Of a stretch of 64,000 nt of DNA, positions 1-11,505 are shown piece after piece (within the stretch, counting starts at the first letter, position 1; each line of letters starts with the position of its first letter). Both the position numbers and the translations under genes were made by a program. Under the pieces are notes generated by a model. That model ran no database searches. It saw nothing but the letters and a program-made list of their open reading frames with translations, and was not told the DNA's origin. Location: contig NW_008805065.1 of the NCBI RefSeq assembly GCF_000004825.1, positions 2,170,001-2,234,000 on the forward strand, given 5' to 3'. Source of the DNA: Heterostelium album PN500 (lineage: Eukaryota > Evosea > Eumycetozoa > Acytosteliales > Acytosteliaceae).

Positions 1-661
1 TGACCACATTACCTCTGATATCATCATTTTAATGGGTGATTAAAATTTTGTGTAAGTCTTATCACCTATGAAGAGCAACTTTTATAAAATTTTATCGAAA
101 TTTAAATTTTCTATAACTCATAAATCCTAAATGTGGGCAAAAATGCAAAATATCTTGGACATGGTCGTTCATTTTTCGTGGAATCTCAATATAGATCAAG
201 ATATCCTTGTTTCTAATAACACAATATGGTGTTGTTTTTGTTTAATCGCTTTACTTTTTAACTGTTTGATTTAATTTGAAAAAAAGTAATTTTTTTTTAT
301 TTAGATATTTATTTATGCACATAAATAACCAAATAGTAAGTTTTTATTATCTGTTACGGATATTTTCTTGAGAAATATCTTATATTATTACCTAAAACTT
401 GAAGGTGGATATAATTTAATCTTTTGTTTTTTGTGTATTTTGGATGAAATTAATATGTTTGGTTCAGTGATCATTAATTTTATTATATTTCTATTTTAAA
501 AGATAAAGTATACCAAATGATAGACATTGCAATTCTCTATCGATTGACTGAAATAAATCCTAGTTATATAGTTTAGTTATAAACATTGATTATTTATCTA
601 ATTTTTTATTTATTTTGTAATTTTTCAAAAAAAAAAAAAAATAATAATACTTTTCATGTTT
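1..661. other. Intergenic, no gene seen
   Basis: Strongly A/T-rich sequence with short T and A runs (A run near 628-641). I see no ORF with coding character and no RNA gene. It lies 3' of the first methyltransferase gene, so it probably contains that gene's polyadenylation region. Confidence 0.6.
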
Positions 662-1836
662 TTAAGGTTTATAACCAATTGTGTACAGTGTATTGGTTTC
701 AGCAATGTCTATTTGATTTACATATTGAAATAGATCTTTTAGTTCCTCCTCGCTTTTGGTGATTAACTCATTGGTGAATCCACTATTAGTAAAGTAGGTG
801 GCTGGTGTATTGGTATAGGATTTAAATTCATCACGTAGTGGGAATGCATAGACATTGGTTTGATCTTTATCTACTTTTGGACATAGTGTTTGAATGAATA
901 GCGAAGATCCACTTGCAGAGATTGCCGATATTCTACTTAGCAGGTATTCAATCTCTTGCTCGGTGAAATACATAATTAAACCTTCCATCAACCAGAACGT
1001 TGGCTTATCTTGTTGAAATCCACTGGCAATCAACTTGTCGATCCAATAGTCTACTTTGAGAACATCGCTTCTAATATAAACATTCCTTGCTTTTGACAGA
1101 GGTGGAATCACCTCCTTGGCTTGCTCCAATACTTTTTTTTTGAAATTGAGCACCGGTGCAAAGTCTACCTCCCACACAGTTGAATCGCTTCCAAATGGCA
1201 AACGGAGTGCACGTGTATCCAGACCCGCTCCAAGATTGACAAACTGTCTACACTGGCCACCTGCAATACTATTGGTAAATAATAGATCAAGATACTTGGT
1301 ACGCACAGCCACCCTAATATTAAGTGAATCGAAAATTAAGTAGCTCCAAGCTTTCACTGGTGAACACTCTTTGAGTAAATAGTTTTCCAGTTCCTCCGCG
1401 TTAATCTCTGGTGATAGACCTTTCTTCACTAGATGATTCTTAAAACTTTGACTCTGTGCAAAGTCAGAACATTGTTTAATATTGATATTAATGGCATCTC
1501 CAATGATAGCTATCGATTCTTTTGTTATTAAAAAGTAATAAGCATAGCTAAATATTTTTAATTTTTAAGGGCAATTAGTTAGAATTATATTTTTTGCTTT
1601 TGTAAGAATAAAACAAATAGCTTAACATACGGATCAAAACAGCAAATCTTAAAGTTTATTGCCTTTGACATTGAACTCTCCTTTTTGTAGACATTTTCAT
1701 AATATGGTATTAAAGAGTGGTCCAAACGTCCATTTTTCAAATGCAATTCAAATCGAATATATTCATTCGACATCATTGTTTTGGCTGCTGCCATCATTAC
1801 AGAGGTACTTGGTATTCCAGATGTAATTTCTTCCAT
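662..1836 (-). CDS. LCM/PPM-family SAM-dependent methyltransferase, paralogue 1
   Basis: Two exons, 1836-1631 and 1547-662, joined by an 83-nt GT-AG intron, encode 363 residues. The junction restores the codon for Pro in DPYAYYF. The signature NLGAGLDTRALR (SAM-binding motif I of the leucine carboxyl methyltransferase fold), EVDF (motif II, acidic ribose-binding residue) and EGLIMYF (motif of the LCM/PPM family) are all present. The family includes LCMT1, which methylates the PP2A C-terminal leucine, and many bacterial and dictyostelid O-methyltransferases of unknown substrate; this protein looks like the latter group. It is the most divergent of three tandem copies but has the same intron position and phase, so it arose by duplication. 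No interruption is seen. Confidence 0.88.
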
Positions 1837-2188
1837 TTTTAAAAAGGTAAAATATTAATTAATGGAATAAAAAAAATAAATAAATAAAATTAGAGAATTT
1901 AAATTGTTGTTGTATCTTTTTTCAAAAAATTAAAAAAAATAAAACACAGTTTATTAAGTTTAATTTAAGGTCTTAAAGTGGTAAAAACAATATTACCAAT
2001 ATACAAAGGAACTTCAAGTGTTTAAAAAGAAGTTATATGTTGAATTTGATAAAATGTAATATTATTAGTAGGTTGATGACAAACCAACCAAATTTGGTTT
2101 GTTTATTTTTAACATATTCATGGTTATTATTATTTTTTTTTAATTAAATTAAAAGTTACTGTTTTGTGTGTTGTGTGAGTGTGTCTGT
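1837..2188. other. Intergenic spacer between methyltransferase paralogues
   Basis: A/T-rich spacer of about 350 bases holding the promoter of paralogue 1 and the 3' end of paralogue 2 (both on the minus strand). No conserved element was recognised. Confidence 0.5.
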
Positions 2189-3382
2189 TTAGAATTTATT
2201 ACCAATAGTAAATATTGTGGAATCGACAATCTCGGTTGGTAATATTGATTTGTTACAATAGATCTGTAGGATATCCTCTTGAGATTTTTCATTGATGTCA
2301 ACTGAGAATCCACATTTCTCGAGGTAAAGCGATGGTGTATTGGTAAATGATTTGAATTCCGCACGCAAAGGACTGGCAAACACTCTTCTTTTATCATTCT
2401 CCTCCAATTTAATATCTTGAGTTGTTTGAATCAGCATGACTGAACCACTCGAGGATAAGGATGATGCCGATGAGAGAAGTAACTCGATTTCCTCGATTGA
2501 AAGATACATCAAGAGACCTTCCAACAACCAAACAGTTGGTTTGCTTCTGTCAAATCCCGATTCCTCTAGTTTCTTAATCCATTGTTCAGTCTCCATCAAG
2601 TTACTTGGAATATGGATATTCTTGGCTTTCGATAATGGTGCAACGATCTTTGTTGCCTCCTCTAGGACTCTCGATTTATATTCGAATGTCTGTGGGAAAT
2701 CGATCTCCCAGACAGTTGATCGCTCATCGAATGGCAATCTTAAGGCACGAGTATCCAGACCAGCACCAAGAATAACAAATTGTTGGTACTTTCCAATTTT
2801 ACTCGTGATATAGTCGTCGATATACTTGGTTCTAAGCGCAATACGGGTGGAGATGTATGGGAATATGATGATACTCCACGCTTTGACCGGTGAGCATGTC
2901 TCAGTCAAATACTTTTTCATATCTTGAATAGTGGTATCCGCTGGCAACCCCATCTTGACAAGCCATTCCTTAACAGTATCGGTAGTTGCCGTTTGTTGTG
3001 GATTCATCTTCATTCTAGCATCATACATGCCACCGATGATATCTCTCGACTCATCAGTACAACTAAAAAAGTATGCATATCTATTGTTATATAATTTAAA
3101 AATAAGTAAATAAAATAATGATATTTTTTATATATATATATCTTACGGATCAAATGTTGCAATGCTACTATCTAGTACTTTAGCACTAAATGGTTCTTTT
3201 TGATAGATATTCTCATAGTATGACTGAAGTGAACTATTTAGTTTAAAAATTAATTGACTACTCTCATCGGTTGGTACAGTAGCCAATTGATCTTTAACAT
3301 AGGAATTTGAAATAAGTGCTCTTATTGCTGCAACCATGACAGAAGTTCTTGGTACTCCCAAAGTAATTACATTAGATGACAT
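2189..3382 (-). CDS. LCM/PPM-family SAM-dependent methyltransferase, paralogue 2
   Basis: Exons 3382-3147 and 3080-2189 encode 375 residues; the 66-nt intron has GTAAGA and TAG borders and splits a Pro codon after two bases, exactly as in its neighbours. Motif I is ILGAGLDTRALR near residue 183, followed by EIDFP (motif II) and EGLLMYL. The N-terminal exon encodes a helical segment starting MSSNVITLGVPRTS that is shared with paralogue 3. The long central part of exon 2 is almost identical at the nucleotide level to paralogue 3 (about 2510-2820 against 4314-4620), while the ends and introns differ. Substrate unknown; probably a cytosolic small-molecule or carboxyl O-methyltransferase. Confidence 0.9.
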
Positions 3383-3986
3383 AATTTATTTATTATTATT
3401 ATTATTATTTATTTCTTTTATCTCTTACTAACTAACTAACTATTCTATTTAATAAATGATGATTGGTGAATCATCCACCAAAATATATTTATATATAAAC
3501 TAAACATCTTTTTTGATTATTAATCTCTTTATCTTTCAGAAATCACCATAGATGACGGTACTGGGAATATCCAATTTTATTTAATTAAAACATCCACCAT
3601 TTCAAAAGATAAATGATGAAGTGTTTATTTTTATTTTTTTATTTTCCATTCGGAAGATTTGCATGAAATTTCGGACAAAAATAAAATAATAAACTAGATT
3701 TATTAATATTACTTTTTTACAAATATTTGTTTTGATACCAAACATTATTCAAAAGATATTGATCTAAACATATTTATAATAAAAAAACAATAATTTTAAA
3801 ATTAACACCTCTATTAAAAAAAAGATATTAGAATAGGTAAAGAAAAGATGTATCTATTTATATAAAAATTATTAATAAATCTTTAGATTTCATACTAAAT
3901 TGAGGTTTTACCTATTGAATCAATATAACAAAAAATAAAAGTTTAGACATTACTCTTTATTACATGCATTTGTGTTCTACTATTTG
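3383..3986. other. Intergenic spacer, no gene seen
   Basis: About 600 bases of A/T-rich sequence, including TTA repeats just upstream of paralogue 2. It contains the promoter of paralogue 2 and the 3' flank of paralogue 3. No ORF with coding character was found. Confidence 0.5.
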
Positions 3987-5165
3987 TTAAGATTTAAAAC
4001 CAAAAGTAAAAGTGGCGGAATCAGATAGAGTCAGATCGGCTGTTATTAACGCTACTTTGCTATTGTAAATCGTTAAGATTTCATCTTGCGATCTCTCAGT
4101 GATATCAACTAAGAATCCACATTTCTCGAGATAGAGCGACGGTCTATTGGTAAATGATTTTAATTCCGAACGCATTGGATTGGTAAACATCTTTCTTTTA
4201 TCATTCTCCGCCAATTTAATTTCGACAACAGTTTGCATCATTATGGCAGAGCCACTGGCGGACAACGATGACACCGATGAGAGAAGTAACTCGATCTCCT
4301 CGTTTGAAAGATACATCAAGAGACCTTCCAGCAACCAAACAGTTGGTTTGCTTCTGTCAAATCCCGATTCCTCTAGTTTCTTAATCCATTGTTCAGTTTC
4401 CATCAAGTTACTTGGAATATGGATATTCTTGGCTTTTGACAACTGTTCAATGATCTTTGTTGATCGCTCTAGAACTCTCGATTTATATTCGAATGTCTGT
4501 GGGAAATCGATCTCCCAAACCGTTGATCGCTCATCGAATGGCAATCTTAAGGCACGAGTATCCAGACCAGCACCAAGAATAACAAATTGTTGGTACTTTC
4601 CAATTTTACTGGTGATGAAATCATCGATATACTTGATTCTAAGCGCAATACGATTGAAGATGAATGGAAAGATAATGATATTCCATGCCTTGACCGGTGA
4701 GCATGTCTCTGTCAAATACTTTTTGATATCTCTATTACCGATATCCTCTGGCAATCCCATCTTGACAAGCCATTCCTTAATAGTTTCGCTAGTTACCGAT
4801 TGTTGTGGATTCAACCTCATTCTATCGTCATACATTCCACCGATGATATCTCTCGATTCATCAGTACAACTAAAAAAGTATGCATATCTATTTTAATATT
4901 AGAATAGTTTATCAGTATATATAATTGTAAATATATATAACCTATATATTTACGGATCAAATGTTGCAATGCTACTTTCAACATCTCTATAATATGGTTC
5001 TTTTTGATAGATATTCTCATAGTATGACTGAAGTGATCTACTTAATTTACCATCGGTTTCAACCAATTGTCCTTTAATATAGGAATTTGAAATGAGTGCT
5101 CTTATTGCTGCAATCAAAACAGAGGTTCTTGGTACTCCCAAAGTAATTGCATTGGATTCCATCAT
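3987..5165 (-). CDS. LCM/PPM-family SAM-dependent methyltransferase, paralogue 3
   Basis: Exons 5165-4954 and 4887-3987 encode 370 residues, with the single intron in the same place and phase as in the two downstream copies. Motif I (ILGAGLDTRALR), motif II (EIDFP) and EGLLMYL are intact. The N-terminal exon (MMESNAITLGVPRTS) is a slightly shortened version of that of paralogue 2. The central coding tract is nearly identical to paralogue 2, while the C-terminal 60 residues have diverged, which fits recent duplication or partial gene conversion. Enzyme class is secure; the substrate cannot be read from the sequence. Confidence 0.9.
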
Positions 5166-5993
5166 TTCAAAATAAATATTATTATTTATATCTTTTTATA
5201 ACTATTTTTATTAGATTTTGAATAGAATATTTTAAACAGTTAATTAAATACAATTGTTTATGTTTAATAAATAGTTATGCTGTTATAATATCTTATTATT
5301 GCTTATATATATATATATATATATATAGATATAAAATAATCTGTAAAATAAAAACAAGAAAGTATTTATGTTGTGCTTTCCCCATTCCTTTTTGTTTTTT
5401 ATTTTACTTTATTTTATTATATACAGATTTGTTATTTGTTTGTTTTACTATGTTGATTGCGTATATCACTACCATTCGATTAGTACTTATTTCAATGTAA
5501 AGAAGAATCACTGTACATATAGTAATAATATATTAGTAGATAGGTGTTATTTAGTGGGCATTATTACTTTAGATTATAATATTGATTAACATGTTGATAT
5601 AATATGATAACAGTTCACCAAATGACAATGGAATAACGTTTCTTTGTTCATTCCAGAATGAATGAACACCAAGAATGCTAATTTAATATCGGGCACCCCC
5701 ACCATTTTAATACTTTGTGATTTGGGTGTGGTGATATCTATTTTTGTTTTTATAATAAAGAAAGATTTAATGTATTGAAATCATGACTTTCAACTTGTCT
5801 TTACTATTTGTGAAGTGGCTATTCTATCTGTGAATGTACATTTTCATTAAAAAAAAATAAAATAAAACCAAAATCTTTTTATTTTATTTTTTTTCAATTT
5901 TGATCGTTTTTTTTGAATTCTTTTTTTTAATAGATTTATCGATTAATTGTTGTGATTACAGTGATCATATATATATCAAAATATAATATAAAG
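5166..5993. other. Intergenic; AT dinucleotide repeat, no gene
   Basis: Divergent promoter region between methyltransferase paralogue 3 and the ribosomal-type gene. It contains a TA dinucleotide run at about 5304-5327. A hydrophobic 73-codon frame at 5368-5589 has the composition of translated A/T-rich DNA and is not called. A short C-rich stretch (GGGCACCCCCACC) lies at 5690-5703. Confidence 0.5.
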
Positions 5994-6720
5994 ATGCAAC
6001 GATTCTATAAAGTATTGGATTTACCAAAACCAAAGCAATACTCAGCACTATACAAGGCATATTGTATGCAAAAGATCTATTTATATAACACTGAAAAGAT
6101 CACTTTTATTACAAGCAAATATGGAAAAGATGTCACTGGATCAAGGTAGATACATTTAATCACAATAAACTACAACTCAGAGTAATCAGATCAACATTCA
6201 TTCATTCATTCATTATCAACATGTTCAGCGTAATAGAAGCGATTATCTTTGAGACATACAAACAAATAATGCAATGCATTGTTATGGTTAAAAGTTAATG
6301 AAAGAATGATTTGTTTGTTTGTTTGTTTTACTGATTAGTTGGTTTGGTTTGGTTTGGTTATCAAAAGAAAAGAAGAATAGTCAATACTAATATTCATTCA
6401 CATATATAGAATGTTTAAATATACATATTTAGAACCATTTAAATATTGGAATAGCGATGTTCAATTTGAAGAGAAAAAGATGATCAGTGGTGAACCAGGT
6501 GTTGAAATTAAAAAAGGTAATTACAGGAACAGATCATTCTAATATCCGATTCATAAACAACCAACTAACTCATTTTGTTATTGTGTCACATAATACATAA
6601 ATAGTTGATGGTACAGTACATTTTATTGCAGGTCGTGGAAAGACAGCAGATCAATTAATTACAGAGGTATTAGAGAAAGCTGATGGAAAGAAGATCAATG
6701 TTAATATTCCAGATTACTGA
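5994..6720 (+). CDS. Probable mitochondrial ribosomal protein, L51/S25/CI-B8 domain (mS25-like)
   Basis: Three exons (5994-6145, 6410-6516, 6605-6720) encode 124 residues ending VNIPDY. The junctions read GSRMFKYTY and EIKKVDGTVHF. The start is the first ATG in frame, giving MQRFYKVLDLPKPKQYS. The central pattern (a basic segment, GSRMFKYTYLEP, a conserved W/NxxVQF stretch, then a hydrophobic VHFIAGRG and an amphipathic C-terminal helix) resembles the thioredoxin-like L51/S25/CI-B8 domain found in mitochondrial mS25, mL43 and NDUFA2, and is closest by eye to mS25. The exons and length are well supported; the exact family member is inference. Confidence 0.6.
6196..6329. repeat. Intronic simple repeats (ATTC)n and (TTTG)n
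   Basis: Intron 1 of the mS25-like gene holds a short ATTC tandem run (about 6196-6214) and a TTTG run (about 6310-6329) followed by GGTTT repeats. These are typical low-complexity tracts of dictyostelid introns. Confidence 0.7.
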
Positions 6721-7143
6721 AAAAGAATGAAAAACGAGACGAAACTAAAAAACGATATATATAAATAAACTAAAAAAAAACAATCATTTAGATAACTAAA
6801 TAACAATCTCTCAACGTAATGTAGTGTCACATGTCAAGTCATGTCAAATTGACAATTCTATTATTTAACTCTTTATATAGAATAGAACATGGTTCATTAA
6901 CATTCCATTCATCCTGTGTTGACATAATTGATTAATCATTCATTCAACCAACAAAAAAGATCATATGAAATTTTTTTTTTTTCATTCTTTTTTTTTTTTT
7001 TTTTTTTTAAAAAAAAATCATGCTTATTTGTGAAATGATTCCTACATATTGAACAAATCTAATTAATTAATTAAGACGAATAATTAAAATAGTATCATAT
7101 TTATTTTCACACACAAAGATAACATGTTTATTTGAAGAAAACA
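6721..7143. other. Intergenic, poly-T tract
   Basis: A spacer of about 420 bases between two plus-strand genes. It includes a dense T tract (6969-7008) about 140 bases upstream of the ABC transporter start; oligo-dT runs are common in dictyostelid promoters. No other feature was recognised. Confidence 0.5.
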
Positions 7144-9937
7144 ATGTTGAACTTAAATAGTTTTTCAAAGTCATCTATTAGATGTTATAGTTCTGTTCAT
7201 CAGTCTATTTCATTGAAATACAAGAATAATAATAATTTTTATTATAATAATAAATCAATCAATAATAGTTTTGTAAATAATAATAATAATAAAGTTAATA
7301 ATAATATATCATTTTATCAACAAACAAATCCGACTGCCAATCAAAGAATTTCAAATAATTTAAATTGTTTACCAATTATTTCATTCAGAGCGAACAATAG
7401 TAACAGTAATAATAATAATAATAATCGAATTAATAAGAGTTTACTTGTTGATAGCTATGATGAACAATCGAAATTCAATAGATGTGGAATCGTTAGAATG
7501 TATAGTATGGTTACACCACCACCATCACACATGTCATCATCGGTGAAAGGTGGTGGTTCAGGTGCAAACCCACTCGATAACCAAAAAGAAACTAAAAACT
7601 CTGCACTAAGCATGTTGAAAACCGTAGCGAAATATCTATGGCCAAAAGACGACAACGCATCCAAAGTTAGAATCATAGCATCCGTTATCCTGTTGTTTGG
7701 TGCAAAAATATTCACTGTACAAGTAAGTAAAAAATTATATATACACTCCAACTTCCAACTTCCAACTTCCACCAGTGACTTAGTTCCCTCCACCCACTCA
7801 CACACGGAAAATGAAATATTTATAATGGCGCCACACCGGTAACTGAGTTACCACCCACTCCGACTTGGAAACAAGTTTTAACATTTTACTAATAAATTTT
7901 TGAAAAATCATAACTATAGATTCCATTTGTATTTAAAGATATTGTTAATTATTTTTCGAGTGTTGCACCCGATATGCTGACTGTTCCTTTGGGTCTGTTG
8001 GTTGGCTATGGTACGCTGAGAATCTGTTCCAATTTGTTCCAGGAGTTGAGATCCGCTGTTTTTGCAAAGGTTGCACACAGTGCAATTAGAGATGTCAGTT
8101 GTAATACATTCAAACGATTGCACCAGTTGGATTTGTCATTCCATTTGTCGCGTCAAACCGGTTCATTATCGCGTATTATCGATCGTGGATCGCGTGCAAT
8201 CAACTTCCTGTTGAACTCGATGCTGTTCCACGTCGTTCCCACCATATTTGAAATCGGTTTAGTATGTACGTTGATGGCTTATCAACTGGGTTGGCAATTC
8301 TCTGCACTCACCTTTGGCACGCTCGTAGCGTACACACTGTTCACCTTCCAAGTGACGTCGTGGCGAACAAAGTTCCGTAAGCAAATGAACTCTATGGATA
8401 ACGAAGCGTCGAACAAGATGATGGATTCACTGCTGAACTTTGAAACCGTAAAGTATTTCAATAACGATAAGGTCGAGATCGATCGATACAACAAGTACTT
8501 GATGGAGTACGATAAGGCGTCGTTGAAAACCACTAGCAGCTTGTCATTCCTCAACTTTGGTCAGGCATTTATCTTCTCGGCATCGATGACCGCCATTATG
8601 ATAATGACAGCACAGGGTATCGTTGGTGGAACACTAACCGTTGGTGACATGGTACTTGTCAACGGTCTACTCTTCCAAATCTCACTGCCACTCAATTTCT
8701 TGGGAACCGTTTATCGTGAGATCAAACAATCTCTTGTCGATATGGATCATATGTTTTCATTGCTAAACCTTCAACCAAAGATAACCGTAAGTATTCATTA
8801 ACATTATCTACTAATCTATCTAAATTTATCAGTTTTACAATCAAGCTATATATCTTGATTTAAAACTTGTTAACAATACCAATCAACTAAATCTATCTTT
8901 TTAACAATAACCATTTCAATTCTTATTATTATGTTTATCTATTTTATATCTATCAATCATGTTATCTTTATCGATAACAATACAAATTCTATCTATAATA
9001 TATCTATCATGATAAATGATAAAAAGATAGATGTTTATCTTTTAACAATAGTTAACATTACAATTCTTATCATTTATGTTTATTTATCAACTCTACAACA
9101 AATATAATATATAGTTAACATTTTTATTAATCTTTCATTTTTTTTATATGTATTAAATTATAGGATAGGGAGAATGCTAAACCATTGGTTTATAAGAATG
9201 GTTCGATTGAATTTAAGAATATTACATTCGGTTATAATGAAGCAAAGAATGTGTTGAATGATATTTCATTCAAGGTAGAAGGTGGAAAGAGAGTTGCTAT
9301 CGTTGGAACTAGTGGTAGTGGAAAGTCAACTATTCTACGTTTGTTGTATCGTTTCTATGATCCTGTTGCAGGCGCAGTTGAAATCGACGGTCAAGATCTC
9401 AGAGATATCACACAACACTCGTTGAGAGACAGCATCGCCGTGGTGCCACAAGACACAGTTCTCTTCAACGACACCATTCTCTATAACATCAGCTATGGTA
9501 ATCCGAATGCGACACGCGAGCAAGTCGAAGAAGCAGCTCGGCTAGCACATATCCACGAGGTAATAATGAACATGCCCGAAGGTTACGAAACGATGGTTGG
9601 TGAACGTGGTTTGAAGTTGTCGGGTGGTGAGAAACAACGTGTTTCCATTGCCAGAGCGATACTTAAGAATTCACCGATTTTGTTCTACGATGAAGCTACC
9701 TCTTCGTTGGATACTGCCACCGAACAATATATCATGCAAGCACTACGTGGTTTCTTTAAGAATCGTACAACGATAATGATTGCACATCGTCTCAGTACGG
9801 TTGTCGACGCCGATGAAATCATCGTGCTTGGTCACGGCGGTGTCATTCTCGAGCGTGGTAGTCATCAACAGCTTTTGGAACTCGACGGTAAATACAAAAC
9901 AATGTGGTTAGCTCAACAATATGAAGATACATTGTAA
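7144..9937 (+). CDS. Atm1/ABCB7-type mitochondrial ABC transporter
   Basis: Exons 7144-7722, 7920-8786 and 9164-9937 give 739 residues with phase-0 junctions. The first ATG yields [17 protein letters not shown], a basic, hydroxyl-rich mitochondrial presequence, followed by an Asn-rich linker. The transmembrane domain carries the Atm1/ABCB7 hallmark [20 protein letters not shown] and [13 protein letters not shown]. The nucleotide-binding domain is complete: Walker [10 protein letters not shown] near 530, Q-loop VPQDT, signature LSGGEKQR near 634, Walker [13 protein letters not shown] and switch AHRLST. It is a half-transporter that should dimerise in the inner membrane and export a glutathione-linked sulfur species needed for cytosolic iron-sulfur cluster assembly (known for the family). 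Intron 2 is 377 nt and rich in ATCTAT/TTAACA motifs. Confidence 0.95.
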
Positions 9938-10087
9938 AAAAAAGAAGAAAATAAATATTACTATAATGATATTATTTATTATTTATTATTTATTGTTTAT
10001 TATGAAAATCGAACTTTGGTTGTAGGTGTTTATACATTGTTATAATAACATCATCATCATCATCGATGATTGATGTCATTAGTAAAT

Positions 10088-11220
10088 CTAATCTCTCATT
10101 TGGTTCAACATTTCGTAGTCACCATTACGAGATCTGTTGGTCTTGGTTGTTGTTTTAGCTACTCTCATTCTTCTGAAGAATAAGTATCCAATAAATAGAA
10201 CACATGCTCCACCAAGAGTGTAAACGATAGTTGTAAGACTTATATCTATATTGTTGAAAGATTAGTAATTCTTAATATTAGTTTTTGTTGGTAATAATAC
10301 TTACATCCTGCAGATGTTGGATATGGATTATCATCTGATTCTTCTATTTTTCCAGATGGCTCTTTAGTGGCATCAGGTATGAATGCTAATGTACCGTTGA
10401 TCGTACTATTGAATTCAACGGTGATGGTACCGGTAACGTTGGCCAAAGTTGGATCTTCATCTTGTAATCCAAGTCGTACAAAAGAGATCGTTCTTACGAA
10501 ACCATTTCCTGTCATTGATGAAGGATCTAATTTTAAACCTTTATTATCTACTGTCTTTCCTGTTTCACTTCCACCTGCTTTACCTCCACCTGATTCACTT
10601 CCACCTGCTTTACCTCCACCTGATTCACTTCCACCTGCTTTACCTCCACCTGATTCACTTCCACCTGCTTTACCTCCATCTGATGAACTTCCACTTGCTG
10701 TTGTTGATGTAGTTGTTGTTGTCGGTGTTGGTTTAACACTTGTACCATTAACAGTACCATTTAGTTTGAGAACTAATTTACCGATCATTATAGTATCGTT
10801 TGATGAACCGATTAGAGTACCATTCACTATACCTGTGACTACAACAGTGACATTCACATCTTCGGTTCCTTTTACCGTACCATTGAGTGTACCTGTGAAA
10901 TCACCAGTGACCAGTGAAATTACAGTTTCATTGGCAGTGCTGTTATAACTACCAGTTACAACTGCGGTGATTGTACCATTCATCAAACCCTCTACAGTAT
11001 CATTATTCTCTCCCTTAATCAAAGCGGTAACATTTGCAAGTACAGCACCACTGATAGTACCATTTACACTATCGTCCGAGAATCTACTTAAAGTAACAAG
11101 TACATCGCTAAATTGATCTTGATCTTTATCCTTATCTTTAGCATCCGCTAAACACACGTTATTAAATGTAAAAGATAGTGCTAATAAAACCAATACTAAA
11201 CTAATTATGTGTTTATACAT
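10088..11220 (-). CDS. Secreted/type I membrane glycoprotein with NGT motifs and decapeptide repeats
   Basis: Exons 11220-10305 and 10245-10088 encode 357 residues. The start at 11220 gives MYKHIISLVLVLLALSFTFNN, a clear signal peptide. The N-terminal half (about 40-165) is built of short beta-prone units with many N-glycosylation sequons (NGTI, NGTV, NVT, NST). A Thr/Ser-rich spacer and four tandem copies of the decapeptide GGGKAGGSES follow (about 10560-10680 in DNA, 30-nt period). After a second NGT segment, the last exon supplies one transmembrane helix (ISLTTIVYTLGGACVLFIGYLFF), basic stop-transfer residues RRMRVAK and a 26-residue cytosolic tail. I do not recognise the family. A cell-surface or matrix role is inference. 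It converges with the ABC transporter, 150 bases apart. Confidence 0.85.
10560..10680 (-). repeat. 30-nt tandem repeat encoding GGGKAGGSES
   Basis: Four near-perfect copies of a 30-bp unit (plus-strand TCACTTCCACCTGCTTTACC as its core) lie in frame in the glycoprotein gene. Nucleotide identity between copies is close to complete, so the array is young and probably length-variable between strains. Confidence 0.9.
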
Positions 11221-11505
11221 TTTTAGTGATAAATATATATGTGTGTTGAAAAAAAACAAATTGTTTTGTGGTTTTTTCGAGAAATGATTTCTTTTTTATC
11301 CAGGTCTGGTGAGGGAAAAAAGTGAAAAACAAATCTCATTGAATACGTGTCTCTTTTTTTATTTTAATTTGCACACCCTGTTTTCTAAATTTATTTAAAT
11401 TGTTTTAAATAATACTTTATAAAGTTTAAAAGAATGAATTTTCATTATTTTAGTTAGTTAGTTAATGTAGAAAATAGATTATACACTGTAATCAATCACA
11501 CGACA

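Noticed and set aside
5368-5589. Hydrophobic 73-codon frame
   Set aside because: Phe/Ile/Tyr-rich as expected of translated A/T DNA; no amphipathic tail or conserved feature.
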